A DNA stretch of 64,000 nt from Opisthocomus hoazin (lineage: Eukaryota > Chordata > Aves > Opisthocomiformes > Opisthocomidae): the NCBI RefSeq assembly GCF_030867145.1, contig NC_134427.1, forward strand, positions 15,399,001 through 15,463,000, given 5' to 3'. The position numbers and the translations under genes were made by a program. Positions 25,401-40,400 of the stretch are shown piece by piece (the first letter of the stretch is position 1; each line of letters starts with the position of its first letter). The notes below the pieces were generated by a model that saw only the letters and a program-made list of their open reading frames with translations, searched no databases and was not told the DNA's origin.

Positions 25401-28400
25401 ATGAGTGAATATTGGGATGCATTTTTAGTAGGTTACAGGTTAGCATTATGGAAGATTTGCTTGTCTTGTTCACTATTGGAACATATTTAAGAGTTACTCA
25501 GCTTTAAAGTGATGGAATGGTGCTGTAAATACACCAGACTGAAATGACAAGTTTGTTCTGACTTTCAGCGAGTAGGACATGGAGATGATGATCATGCTGA
25601 TGCCGACAGATCTCCCATTTTCCTTCAGTTCATTGACTGTGTTTGGCAAATGACAAAGCAGGTAAGATGCTTAAGAGTATATTTCGATGAGGTCTCAGTC
25701 TTTGTCTTGGAAACATCATTCATGTAGGAGAACACATTCCTTGCAGAGCAGTAGCATGTTTTCCTGAAGTTGGTTTCACTATGGTTGCACTGTGCACATT
25801 CAGGGAAATTTTTTGCTCAAAGTGAGATGCAAGGAGCTAGAGTAAAAGTATTGACTTGAAATGAAAATATTGGGAATTTTCTTTATTTAAAATAGGCTTT
25901 CAAATGATTCTCTGATTACATAAATGAGGGTTATTGATGAGATAAATGATTTGCATTACATATTCACTGATGGAGTAAATGTTTGTATGGATTTATATTG
26001 TCCTTAAGAAACAGCAAAACTCCAGGCTAATTGTGAAGTGAGCAGAGAAGAGGGTTCTTCTATGCATGTCTCAAATGTGAAATGTAAGTTGATGTTGGCA
26101 TCGCTATGCATACAGGACAGCATTTCTAACACACAAGCCTGTTTTCAGAGAAATTTTCTTCCAACGCTGCTTTTACCTCTGGATTGAGGGAGGTCTTTGA
26201 AATTAGTGATATTTAAAATAGCAAATTATTAAAATTCTCAATGTTTTTTCTAAATAAGTTAAATTATAGAATTACTTTAGCCTTCATTTTCCTTTTTTTC
26301 CTTATTTATACCTCCGTGAACATAAATTTAAGATTTTTCTGAGCTTTTATACTGCTGTTCTTTAATGAGGTTACTGAAATAGGTTGTCCACATGGCAGCT
26401 TTATTTCCAAGTAAATTAGAAGTGCTTGACTCCTTTTTTTTTTTCTTATTTTTCCTCGCTTCCCCCCTCCTCCCCCTCCTTGAAGCCTAACATAGATCTA
26501 TGCTCTTATGGTAAAAGCTATTATACTGAAGTCTGTGTAGTATGTGATTGGTTTTGAAGAGAGGAGGGTAACAGTCTGGTTCCATATGATGAAGCATATG
26601 AAGCACTCCCAGATCTCTTACCTTAGTCTTCCTGTTGTGAACATGGTTCTTGAAAACTTACATCATGGTTTCTGAACCTGTATTCAAAAATGTCGTCTTT
26701 GGTGCTTCGTGGAAGTTCCCTGCTGTAATACTGGGGCCTTGTCCAAAGTCTCTCAAAGACTTTCTGTGTATCTATATTTCAGCATTAATGTGCTGGTTTT
26801 TATGACTGGAGAAAATAAATGAAAAATTCTATCCCTCTTTCAGAGGAAAGCTAATAACAATAGCAAAGAGAAGCAGTTCTAAACACCTGGTCAGAACAAA
26901 AGTCCTCTGGGGAGATCCCTAATTGAGAGCAGCCTCTTCTATTTTTGTGATCTCCCTTGCTGCCTCCTATTTCTTGCTATAAACAGTTTAGTTCTCTCTA
27001 GTTAAAAAAAGGGACGGGAGGCTGGGGGGGAATCTGTGAAGCATTTTGCCAGTACCACATCTGTTCAAATCCTGGATCCAGAAACTGTTCTGAAATTCAT
27101 GAACAGCAGTGGCATTGAAAAATCATTACTGTTACAACAGGGAAAAAAAAATTGAAAATGTCATTCTTGGAGAGTTCTTGCCCATTACTTTTAATTTTTA
27201 GTTGACTTCAACATTGAGAGAATAGATGTGAAGATTGTGATTACCTTGACATGGACCTATGAAAACCAGGATTCTATTTTATCCTCGTGTAGATCACTTG
27301 CTCATAAAGCAGTGCTAGTTTCATGCTTTGGAGTCCATGGTAAACATATGTGAAATGTTCCAAAGCTCAAATAAGTGTTAATGACTGCGGGAGGGTGTGA
27401 GGGCTCTCGGGTTTGGGCATGGGCTCAAAGCAAGCAAATTCTGTCTTTCGAGTTCTGAGAATTACACTGTTAAAACAGTCAGCTAAATACAGCAAAAGAA
27501 TCTCTAACTTCCCACTAAGAAACAAATTTCCGGATAGCTTCAGATAATGAAACTTAGTTCTTGACAGCCTTATATTTTCCCTTGTTTTGTATGGTCTTCA
27601 TGACACACAAATACAATAATACAGACCTTGAGAGAAGTACATTGATAGCAGATTCTCATAAAAAATGTATGATGAAGTGATTTCCCTCCTCTATTAGTAA
27701 AATCTGGTGATTTTGAATAACAGATGTCAAATTGTCAAAGGCCACATGTGATCTGATGAAGTACTGAGGCCCTGTTAAAAGTGAAACAAAACTGGAAGGT
27801 CTGCATGTAGCATTGCAGCTGAAGTAGTATCTTTCCACCTTTCATGCACAGTACCCGCATAGGAGGAAGGTGTGTGTAAAGTTGGTGGAAAGTTGCATCC
27901 TGTTTGTTACCGGCTGTCATCTGTTGCAGGAGATGTATTTTTCACCAGTTTCAGCAGTGTACTCTGTTATGGTATCTAGTGTTCAGTGAGCCTGGTTCAG
28001 TCCAATTCCACAATCAGCAGAACTATTATGCACAGTGTTTCAACTTCAGCTGTTACTGTAGTACAGAATGAGTTCATTGATTAAAAAGCAAGTTTATTTT
28101 GCATGTCTCTGAATCAGATGCCACTTGACATCATCAGACTTTTAAATAAGAGAATTCTTCTTTTAAGTATCTCCTTTACAAAACCCCCCAACAACTCCAG
28201 CAGCATCAAGTGGGAGATTTTAATGACCCATGTGTTCTGTCACAATTAGTGGATTTGACAAGAAGTAAATTTTCATTTGGGGAATTCTTCCACCTGAATC
28301 TTCAAACAGACGCTAATGGGCTTGGAACTACAGAGGAAAGCATTTTTAGGTCAGTGATTTTTTAGCAGTGGTAATAGAAGATTTACAGTCTTGATACATC

Positions 28401-31400
28401 AGCCCCAACAGTACAACTCTTGTATCCAAAGACAGGGTTTCAATAAAGTGCTATCACTTATTAATAAATTAGTTGGAGTGCAACCACTGATGTATGGAAT
28501 TTTGAATATGCTTCACTGGATTGGAATAGCGGCCATGTCAGCATCCATCTGATTAGTATGGACCCGTCACAACACAGAACCCTACTGTGACAAGGCTCAT
28601 TAAGTGCTTTCAGTTAAAGAGAGTCCCTTTAGGAGAGGATTTGTCTTCAAAGTTATTTCCAAATATCATTTTGATCCTTCGCAAATTGTTTTTGCTCTCT
28701 GTATCTGGTTGTTGCTTTGGGCTGGGCGCAGGAGATGGAGGTCTGAGACCCACTGATCAAGTTCTGTTCATACTTTTTAAAAACCATAGTTGTGTTGTTA
28801 ACATCGCTGTATTGTAATTGAGTTTTGGCATAATTTCCTAGAGAGAAGGGAGTGCTGTAAGTGATAGATTTTGAACATGACTGAAAAAGAGAATTGGATA
28901 ATCTCAAGTTCGTATATGTTTTATGAAAACAAATGGCTAGGTGATTGAAAACAAACCAGTGATTTGAGAGAGGAGCCCCAGTGTGAGCACGCCGTGCTGT
29001 TGAACAGTGCAGAATCTGTAGCAGAGTCGGAAGAAGGAAGGCTCCCATTCATTTTGTGAGCCATGGTATTGATAATTTCCTTACTCAGAATTTTGAGTTG
29101 ACAGGTGGTACATCTTCGCTTGAGCAGTCTTGGAAGGAGAATGTTTTTGTGATGTTTGATTTAAAGCAATCTTCTTTTAAAAGAGCATTGCTTAAAACTT
29201 AGATCTTTGGGTTTAGTACAAGCACACCCATTGTGTGTTATTCAACTATTAACTTTCAACATGAATAACCATTTGCCCTTCATAAATCACAGATGACACT
29301 GAAGAGGAATTTCTGTGTTGGCTAGTTCATCCGCAGTCCCAATTGCTGCCTTATTCCTCCTAGCTATACTTGTCGTCTTTTTTTTTTTTTCTTTTAATTT
29401 AAAGTAGCTCTGGAGTCACTCATGCCAAGGTGTGCAGTATTTGTTAGTGGCACAGAACAGAAACCAGTCCGCTGCTTTCTTCAGATCTGAAATACTGACT
29501 TGAGATTTCTCCATATAGCTGGAAATTCTGCCTTATGAATCTGTAACTTTGCATTTTAGACTTTTGTGAAGATTTACTCCTGTAGTGGGAATGAACGAAA
29601 TCTGTTTCATTTGTCCTGAACGTTCTCTTTCATGGTAATGAAAGAAATGCTACTTCTTAAATTTTCCTTTAGTCTTCTAATTTTTTTTTCCTCCTAAATG
29701 TTTCTCATTCCGTATCTGTGTTTGAGACCTTTGTCATACTGAATGCAAAGTTATTTTGACACATCAAGCAGTTGCCATATGTAGTCCTATCATAAAATTT
29801 GATTGAAGAAAGACCTTTTCCATCTGAATAGGTAGCAGCCCATGCAGCTTGCATTAATTTCTTCCTTTATGATATTTAGACCACTACAGTTTAAGATATA
29901 TCTTAAACATTGTGAGTGTTTTCAAATTTCTAACTCTTTCGTAGAATGTATCAGGTAACCTCTGCTTGTGAGTAAAATACCAAGTGGTGCCCAGTGGAAT
30001 AACAGTTCTTTCATTTCAGATTTATAGGATTTACTTTCCAATATAAGAGAAGAAGGGTTAAAGGCTGATTGTACATAGCGGACGGTAAACTCAAGGGGTG
30101 AAATGGAGAAAAGTAACTTACTTGGGTAGAAAGTGAAAGAAACATTTTAAATACATACTAAGCACATTGTACGTGCAATAGTCTTTATTATCCAATTCGT
30201 TGCATGTTAGAATAGGAAATTAAACTCTTAAATGTCATCATAGTAATATTTTTTTTTTCCAAAATGATTTGATGTCCTGTAACAAGAGAAATAAAGTATC
30301 TTCAAGACAGTTTGGGATGGGCTAGAACAGAATACTGTTAGAGCTCCTTAAAACGGATTGCTTTGTGTCACCAGTTTCGCATTAGCTAATGTTTCGACGT
30401 TTGTATTCTGGTATACTTGCATAATGAATGTAAGGTTTGTCTCCGAGGAGTATTTTTAAAGAAGTATGTAGGCGAAATGTATTGTGACAACGGTAGTTAC
30501 TGAAATGGCAGAGTTTTCCTGAAAATAATAGCTAAACAAACAAAAATTTATCTGAATCTTTTGGTTATTTCTTATGTCTGAGTTTCTTCCTTTCTACACT
30601 GCTTAAAATAAAATTTGAAGTAATTTTACCAATTTTTTATTTCAGTTTCCTGCAGCCTTTGAATTCAACGAGTTATTTTTGGTCACCATTCTGGATCACC
30701 TTTACAGTTGTCTCTTTGGGACTTTCTTATGCAACTGTGAAAAAGAGAGATTAAAAGAGGTAAATAATTAGTGTAACACGCGTTCTTAATTTGTTGATTT
30801 TATATGAAAATGCTCTAGAATACCAGGCCTAAAAACATCTGAGCTGTGTTTTTGGATACATGTGTCACATAGTCTTAAAACACAGCACGGACATGAGGTT
30901 TCATGGTATGAGAAATGTATACTGAATGCCCTGCTGTTAAACAAGACGGCACTTATTTTCTTTAGTTATTATCTGTTCGGGGGTTGAGGGTTTTAGAAAA
31001 TCCTCTTTCAGATATTTCTAGCCAACAGACACAATTTAAAATAATAATTATCAAATTGTATTAGCATTTCTTTCGTTATTTCCAAAGGATGGATGACTTT
31101 GCAGGTCACTTTAGGACATAATTAGTTGGAACTTATGGTTGAAACCTACAGAAGTTTAAAATGTCTAAATGAATGAAGTTAGGACTCGATGAAATACTTT
31201 GAGTGGAAAAAGAATTTTAAGAAGTTTGTTAATATTCCAAATACCCTTTTGCTTACATGTGGCTTTATTGGTTTTAATCCTTCATATTTTTTAAAGCAAG
31301 TAACAATTCCTTGCCATATTTAGCTTTGCTAATTTTTTTTGATTTGTCTCTACTGCTTCCATAGGGAAAAAGTTGCATCTAAATACCACAAGATGGAGCT

Positions 31401-34400
31401 GAATAACATGTTCTTAGCAAATGCAGGGTTTCCAGACAGCTTGCTTTCATAAATGAATAGTCAGATGCAATTCTCAATAAAGAAATGCAATTTAAGACAC
31501 AGCGGTAGTAGAAACACATGCTTTACAACACTGAAGGAGTGTAAAATTGCACGATGAATCTGATGTAAGTTCAGATTTCCATCTTTGATCTAACCATGAT
31601 TATGCTGATTTAGAATAATACAACTTTCAGAAGTGCAAATAAAGATAAAATAGGCATTTTAAAGCATAGTATCAAGCAAATAGTGGGAGTGGGAGAATTG
31701 AATAATTATTTTTCACAGATGCTGTTTCAGATCTTCCAAACTACATATCTCTTCACTGATTTTCTTGTCAAAGCTAATTTAATTTTATTTTTGTTTTAGT
31801 TGGTCAGTATGTAACCATATATTTAAGTAGCTGTAAACATTTCTGTACATTACAAGCAGTACAGCTTTCTTTTTCTCAGCTAGACCTTAGCATCTCTGAA
31901 AATAATATGCCTGAATCTGCTTTCTCAGTTAGCCTTGGACCAGAATAAGCGTTCAGATGCTTTACTGAAGTTTTAAGGCTGTTTAATGATCAGCCACAGG
32001 AAGTGTTCTTAGAGTGCTTGCAATTTTCTAGTAGATAAGGTAAATTTCATAGACAAAAGTAGTGATGTGTAGATATTAACCTCGTATTTTAAGGTTTTGC
32101 AATCCATACAATTAATTTTTTTTTTCCGATCAGGAGGTAAGCACAAAGACTGTATCGCTGTGGTCCTATATAAACAGCCAGTTAGATGAGTTCACAAATC
32201 CTTTCTACGTAAACTATGAAAACCACGTCCTGTATCCTGTTGCCAGTCTGAACCATTTGGAACTATGGGTGAACTACTACGTCAGGTGGAACCCAAGGAT
32301 GCGGCCTCAGGTAGGAGCTTTCACATGACTTTTATGTTTTAGTGAAGAGCACAGAGATTAAAAAAAAATAGTTTTCATAGTGTCAAATGCAGCATTTAAT
32401 TTTAAAAGTGCTCATCTGTTGCACGTATTTCAGCTGACAGTGAGAAAGTTGATTTTCGCAATGAAGATGCAGGGTGTGTTCGAACTTCGTAAAATGATGT
32501 TTTCGTTACAGTCAGTAGAGTGGGGAGTGACAGTATCACTTTACTGGCTTGTGAAAGGTAACAGATTAAGAGTCTTTATTGTCAGACGATTACTATTAGA
32601 ACACTTCTATAATACTTTGTAACACTTTTTAATACTTTTATTGCCTTAACCTTCTTGTAGAGTTTAGTGTACCTTTGTTTTTAATCATATTTTGCCCTTT
32701 ACCAGCAATGATATAAAACACAGCAGCAGTTTCTGAAAGAACTGGACTACGTACTGACTCATTTTGTAGGCTCTCTAAACTTAGCATCACATAGATGCTT
32801 GTTTTCAATTGACCTTTACAGTTTCAAGCTGGCATGCTAAAGATTAAACACTCCCTGTACATGCTCCTTGATTCATCCAGTATTTGTTTTTAGAAGTAAT
32901 GTCTGCTCTTCAGCTAAATCTCTAAATCTCATCAGACAAATACTCCATACGCTCTCATGTTTAGAAGGCTGAAGAAAGAACATTCAGTTTATGTCACAAC
33001 CGTAATATATCTGGCGGTGCTACACCATCTCTTTATTAAGGTAACATTCCAAGGTACCTCCAAGCATATTATGATAGATTACCTATATTAAGTGCCTGCT
33101 CGAAAGCTGCTTTCATCTTCTAGCAGTTAGAATGAGATGTGAGTTTTAAATTTATTAGACACCCACAAGTCAGAGGCTGTTGTAAAAGATGGTGTTCCAA
33201 GGTAAGTTTCAAGGACAGTATGCTGGTAGAAGTCCAGGCATCTGAGAAATACCTTTTAAGGTCCTGGAGAAGTCTGAATTGCTTGCTTTCTCACAGAGGT
33301 GTTTCCTCTGAGCTGCTTGTTTAGTTGTTCTGTTTTGGTTGATGTAGTCCTATGACTGTTAGATACCTGCTAGGTGCTCACATGTGTTAAAACTTGAAAG
33401 ATGGTGTATTTTAATCTTTATGGTTTTAAAGTAAAATTGTTAACTGTATTTTAGCAAAATGTCATCTTTCCCTTAGTCTGTTTACTGAAAAACATTTGCA
33501 TGGTTTATGCACTTTTTAGTATAATCAACCTGCAGCAGTGTCAGTCTGTTACTTGCATTTGCTTGAGATCTGTAGGCCCTGAAAGCTGGTCCCGGTCCAG
33601 AAGAGGGGAGGGTGGGGAAGAGATGACATACTGAGAGCAGACTAGAACTGTGCTTAGTGGCAGGCTCTGCTCGCTGCCTCTCTGTTGGAGAGACCTCTGC
33701 CTACTTCTGTTGGAGAGCACTCGGGCACTCCAGCATGTGTGAATCATCGGTCTGCGTTGGCCTTGGAGAACAGGTCCCTCAGATCAGCAGCTTGAAGGTT
33801 ACAGAATTTGATAATCCTGGTAACTGCCTTAACGTTACTACTACCACCTTTTCTTGAAGAACTAATACAACTGTGCTGACTTTTTAGATCTACCACATTA
33901 GCTTTGTCTTGTGAAGACACATCGTGCCTTTCCTCTTGTCTCTGGCCTGAATTTATGTGATATTTGTGACAGCTATTCGGAATGTTTCACGTCTGCTTGG
34001 ATAGATTTGCTGCAGAAATTACAGGTTTTTTGTTGCAGAATTGTTTTCTCCAATCTAATTATGAAAGCACAAACTCATGCAAACAAGTAAAAGTCTTGTA
34101 ATCACAATATAGTGAGTTTGCTTTCTTCTATACTTCCATTGTCTAGCTTCACACCCTGTTAGCTGATTCAGTGACATTCAGACCCATTCAGTAACAGCAA
34201 AAAAGGCAGTCACCACTGCAACACCCAGCAGGTCTTCACTTCTCTTCAGTGAGAAGATTTCTTAAACAATCAGTGGATTTATTAAAAGAATGGGCATCTC
34301 CACCTCCTGAGAAAAGGTGTTTTTGCTGAATAAAATTTTAATGTGGTTCTTTTGTTTTTCAACTGGAATAAGAGAAAGTTAAATATTTAATGTCAATGAA

Positions 34401-37400
34401 GAGCTCTCTGATGAATAGCAATTCAAGGCAACCTCATGTATTGTTTTATCAGCTGCAAGAACTTCTTTAGGAAACTAGAAAATGTTTATTGTTTTCTAGG
34501 AGCTCACCAGAAAGGAGAAATGCCTAATTCTATGAGTTTAAGACAAGTTCAAGAATAGTCCTTTAATATAATCGGAATGGATGTTTGAGACCCTTTATCA
34601 ACCATCTATGTTATGGGAGAGGAAACTTGCAAGAGCAAAAGGGCAGTTTTTGGTTTGAGGCAATACTTTAGGTTTTCTAATTTCAGCTTTATTAGTGAGG
34701 CTTGAATTTTTAAATGGACTGTGAGAAGTTAACCATTTCACTTCATTGACTTTTCTATTGGAAATGAGCATACATTACCTTTAATTTTTTTTAATTTGAA
34801 AATTACTGAATGCTAACTGGATATAAGCTTTTATTTTTGCTTTGTTGTACTCTGTCTTCAAATATCTGTCTCATCAGACTTCTAACAGTACAGTAAGGTC
34901 TGATAATATTTGTCATTGCACTAGGACGTATAGAGTTAAGAGTTATTCTCATGTTCTGTAAGGAAAGGTTGTTTATAATGATATATCTTCAGTTCTACCT
35001 AAGTTTTGTGGAAGGCTGTGAATTGGTGGTTTTGATGGCATTTATTTGCATCAAGAGCCTTGTTTTAGGATTACAGCTGTATTGCAATAGACGCTGTGCC
35101 ATTAGGTGACACACAGTCCCCTTCCACAGGGCTCAAAGCTCGAGTGTCTGAGAAGTGAGCAACGTGGAAAATACTAGGTTAAATATGGACATTTCATGTA
35201 CATTCCCTTTTTGCTAAACTGTGCCTCAACAAGGTCATTCTAATTCTAAAGTGGAATAAAATGTTCCTTGGTTTCAGTTTGGAGGTGTTACATCATTATT
35301 GACTTCTTGTCCCAAGAAAATTAGATAGATTTTAGTCATATCTTATCCGAGTTCATTGACTGAGCAGAGGTTTTTTTTCAGATATGCCCTTTGCTTGGGT
35401 TGGAGAAAGGTGTATTTGTATATGACATGTGGAAGACAAGCTCTTTCATGCTCATGCAGAGGTGTGTGCTCTGTGGGTACCTGCTACTGGACGTACAGAT
35501 GACCCTGCTAGACTGGAATCGATAAGATTGTATGATGGTTCTGAATTCTTTCAGTTGGTATCATGTATTTCTCTTTCCTTTCCGATGTAGTCATTCAGAC
35601 CTCTTCTTTACACTGGTTTGAGGAGTTCTGGCTGCCAGATGTCAGTTAGTTCAGTTAGTTATCTTGGGCAACTCTGGAAGCTGGGGAGAACACAACAAGT
35701 TATTTTCCTGAATATGACTTCTGCAGGAGCAGTATTTTTGAACTCATATACTCTTACCATTCATACATGCAGAGCATGAGTAAAAGTTCTGGCCCTTTCA
35801 ACTCAAGCTGTGCCTTCCTATGTGAGAGGCAAGGAAAAGAACGTATTTTAGTCACAAAATTTATATATTATATAAATATATTTATATATTATATATATTA
35901 TTTATATATTTAGTTGTTTTTATGCCTTCTGGGAAATGGCATTTTAACCCTTAGAGTACAGGGCTTAAACTTGTTTTGTTTTAATTGTTTGGGGGTGGAG
36001 TTTTTTTTTTCATTTTTCTATGCCTGCTAATTTTTCTTCAAGCTCTGGAAATTTGGCTACTGTGCTAGAGGTAATATGATAGGAATCCCTAGAAGTTTTT
36101 TCAAATTCATTCTTTGCTTTGTATGTGTGGACTTTCATCCAGAATATAAGGCTTTCACCATCTATAACCTAGAAGTTCAGCTCAGCTACTGGAATGGGCT
36201 AAAGGCAGCCTTTGGAGATTCCATGAAAAGCCAGGGACAGTCTGTTCATAGGTTAAGAGCTGGCTTAAAAAAAAAAAAGGAAAAAGTAGGAATACAGTTT
36301 GTTCAGTATATACAGAAATGATCTGGAAAGCTTATAAATAGGTTACAATGATTGCTTCTTCTTTTGAATGCTGTGTATAGAATTGTAGTAGGATTTGATG
36401 TGTTGAACAGTTGAGTGATTAGATGCCAGCTGAACTTCAGTGTCAATAAACACAAAATATTGCACATTTAAAAGAGCAAATAAGTTGCTGAGTGTTGCTG
36501 GAAAACTCGTTGAGAATAAACTGGAAAACATAATTACTGGGATGCTTTATCTTGCACATAATAGGATAGGACTTACTGTCTGGCACATGGGGTGTTCGTA
36601 TTATTTATGCCTGCCTTCAGTCAAGTTGCCCTGTATTTGCCTCGGAGCATGTTGACATTGGTTGTCATATTTTCAAAGTTCATACACATGATTTAACACC
36701 ACGTTGTGGCAGGACAAAGCTGTCATATGGCTGTGGAAATGTTTGGCATTACTGGTCCGCAATCCATGGTCTTGAGTCCATCTTCTTGCTTGAAAGAATG
36801 AGGCAGGAGATGTCAGGAGAAGAAACTGCCTTGTGAGTTGGGTAGCTGGGGGTTGCTCTAGCTAAGGAGATTTCATCCCTGCATCTACCACAGCGTCTCT
36901 TGTGAGACAAGGCAGGTTGCTCACAATACCTGATAGTTTCTCTCCGTCTGGGTGTCTCAGTCGAGATTTCCAGAGTCTGATTTACTGCAGGTAGCTTACA
37001 TCTGCAGATAAAACTCTCAGCATTCAACTGGTGTGGAATAAAATAAAGTCTAAGTGTGCTTAAAGAATATATAGTTGTCTAAGAAAAAAAAAAAAAAAAG
37101 GAATGGTATTCTGTAATGAGCACAGCATCAGAACATGCACAGGACGGGAGAAACTAGTGCTGTACAAATAATCTTCCGTCTTTGGGAGTTTCTAACATAT
37201 TTTGAAGAGCAAGCGCTCAAAGCATTGCCCTAACCTGTCAGATGTCTAAATCTAAACGGGCTGTAGGCTTTACCAAGCAATGGCATCAGCTTGTGGCCTG
37301 TTGAGTTTCCCGAGTCTGGAAATCTGTGCAGTTGTTTGCAAAAATCTCTGTTCCAGTTTCCTCATGGTAGGATTCATAACTTCGGTTTGCTTGTCATTGC

Positions 37401-40400
37401 TTTTCCAGAAGGCTGGGGGGCTTTGCTTGGTTTCCTGGGAGCCTACCCCTCCAGTTATTGTGGAAGTATTGATTGTTATTGAAAACTGCTGTTTTCATCA
37501 TTGGAGACTGCCTTTTTCTATGAGTACACTGTTAACTGGGTTTTAAAAGCGAATCAGAGTTCCAGCTCTTCATGAAGAGGAACAAGAAGCTCAGGTGAAA
37601 GATACTGTTGTCTTTCCAATGCACACAGTAGGTTTTTGAAAAACTGACAGTCTTAAGTCAAGCAATGAATTTAAAATAACCATTTTCCTCTGCAGCCTTT
37701 CTTCCCTGTTGCTAAAATAGATAAAGTGTACTCGCTGAACAAGACAAAATGCATTCACTGTTGAACAATTTTCATGTGAATGACTGTCCTTGAGCTAGTA
37801 CAGTAACACACAGCAGATATCCATCCAATTAAGTCTTGGTGGTACTATAACTGAGTAGCTATTATAATTTCTTTTATACCTATCCTTGTGTTGACAAATT
37901 TTGCTATCCAAAAGCACTCCAGAATCCTGAAGGATTACTTGGGAATGAAAACCTGAAAATCAACACTGAAAGTGAACTGTGGTAATTCTGTGAAGAGGAA
38001 GGTTTGAATTTTTTAGGGAATGAATCTGTCTTACGTCTAGATGTTTTTGTGTTGTAGTGTGTATATTGTGTAGCATAATCGTAGTTTCTGTGTGGGTATA
38101 ATTAAAAAAAAAAACCCTGATTTTATCTTTCCTCAAGTCCTCAGCCAGAAGGAACAATTTATTATAACTCTGAAGTGGCATGTTCGAAGAGTTACAGTAT
38201 ACCAGGTTCTGCCTTCAATGTACGTGTGGAAAATACAGTTTGAAACATTGTTTTGTATCAATGGTATTTTAAGCAATAAATAATGTTTCTTTAGCAGTGT
38301 TCTAAGTATTTTTCAGCTCATTATAGGCAGTAGGTACCTTGTCTTTAAAGTGCTGGAAAAGTATCTGCCTTTGAATGAAATAGGCAGCAAAGCTAGCTAA
38401 GCAGAAACATAATGCCCCCCCCCCCCCTTTCAACTCGTTAACGTGCAGGAACCTACAGTCGGATCCTTCTCAGTGAAGAACATTACTTGGCTCGCTCAGT
38501 TTTGCAGCGTTTTGCTGGTTTTTACTGGTTGTGGGGTTTCAAATATTGCAAGTATCACTAGCAGTTGGGAGAATCAGACCAAGTCTTAAAGGGGAAAGAG
38601 GCTGCTTGTGCCAGAGAGAAGAAGCTCTCAGAGGAGACAGGGTGACTGGCAATGTCGTAGGTAAGGAAGGGAAGGGAGAAGCAGCACGTAGCAGGGAAGA
38701 AGTGCTAGAGTAGAAAGTAAATATAGGTGAACAGATTGTATGAGGAGGGGGATCAGGTCCTAAGTTTAGTCATGGCTTGATGCAGAAAAGTTGGACTGAA
38801 AACTTAAAAGAATGTTGAAATGGGCAAAAAATGCGAATTGTTAAAAGGCTGGAGAAACCTATGCTAAGTAAAATCTTCCTGATGAGATGATTTTTAAAAT
38901 TTATGTATTTACAAAAACAAAGTTCCTTAAGATAACTCAGTGAGAGACGGGTAATGGAATGAAAATAGGGATTTGAATGGGAAAGGACTATAAAACTTGG
39001 TGAGAGCTTAAAACCAAACAAAAAGATGCTAGAGTTATGCGCAACCGGGATAAGTCTTTAAAGCTTATATTTAGTGCTAAGGGTGTTGCTCAGGATGAGT
39101 AAAAGGACTAGGGGCACAGGGTTTGGGTAAGTGGCTGGGAAAAGTTCGTTATGAGCTAGGGAGGGGGACAACATGCAGTCTCAGTCATATTCTTCTTAGT
39201 TTCTGAGTCAATATTACAGCAGCCATTAAAAGGAAAAAAACCTACCCACTGAAAAAACCTCTCCAGGTGCTGCAGATAGATTCTTCTCCAGCTTTTACAG
39301 GGCCAGCTTTTTGGTTAGTGCCTGGAGCAAGGTCAGACTTCCTGAGGATCTGGGCCCTTATGCTCACTTCTTAGTGCTGCTGGCCACACTCCTTACTCTT
39401 GTCCCTGCTTGGATTGTGTTGCTGGCTACGTTAGATGTCAATGCCAGTTTTGTTTTGGATTGATCAACTTGTAATCTGTTTTTAGTAATTTTTCTGTCAT
39501 TAGAGAAATCTAAATTTTTTTCTTATGAATAGTCAAATGACAGAATTTTTTTATGAGTTTAACCCACCAAAATCTGTTAAAATGTGGGGCATTCACCTTT
39601 ACGTTTCTACTTTATTTTTTACCAGAATATTTTCTTAAATAACGGAAATGAAATTTATTGGTTTTCAGCACATTGAGGTAATAGTTTAAATAATGCATGA
39701 AAAAGATCCTGAAGACCTAATGAGAGATGGCCCAGCCCATTTTCCAGCCCAGCAAAGCCGCAGATGCGCTGCTGGGTTAGGTTTGATCTGCGTAGGCTCC
39801 TCTCATGCAGCAGAAGTGGCACCTGCCTTTCCCTGGGAGTGTAGACAGAAATGGTGGGGGCCTGGCTGTGGTGGCCGGGTGTTGTGGACAGAAACGGTGG
39901 GGACCTGGCTGTGGTGGCCGGGTGTTGTGGACAGAAACGGTGGGGACCTGGCTGTGGTGGCCGGGTGTTGTGGACAGAAATGGTGGGGGCCTGGCTGTGG
40001 TGGCCGGGTGTTGTGGACAGAAATGGTGGGGGCCTGGCTGTGGGGGCCGGGTGTTGTGGACAGAAATGGTGGGGGCCTGGCTGTGGGGGCCGGGTGTTGT
40101 GGACAGAAATGGTGGGGGCCTGGCTGTAGTGGCCAGGTGTTGCCTAGTAGCGTTACTGCGGCGGCACGCCGGGAAGCTGGCGTTACAGAGGAAAGGATGT
40201 GCTCTTGTGAACATCTGGTATTGATACAGTGGAGTAGGGCAGCAAAAAATAACTTGAATGCGACTGGGTGGTGGGTCCAGAGTCGTCTTTTGAGCTTCCA
40301 CTCCTAATTTGAGAGGGAGGATGAGAGAGTAGAAAACAGTACATCTGCTGTCAGACTCCCAACAAATTCATCTCAGTCAAATCAATTATATGCTCTCTTA

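Noticed and set aside
37038..37099. Independent nested gene ending at the AATAAA plus poly-A
   Set aside because: No open reading frame with homology or splice structure upstream; a retrosequence or chance A-tract is simpler.
39693..40307. 204-codon plus ORF and 174-codon minus ORF with repetitive protein
   Set aside because: They are translations of the 43-bp minisatellite; all forward frames are open because the unit lacks stops and its length is not a multiple of three.
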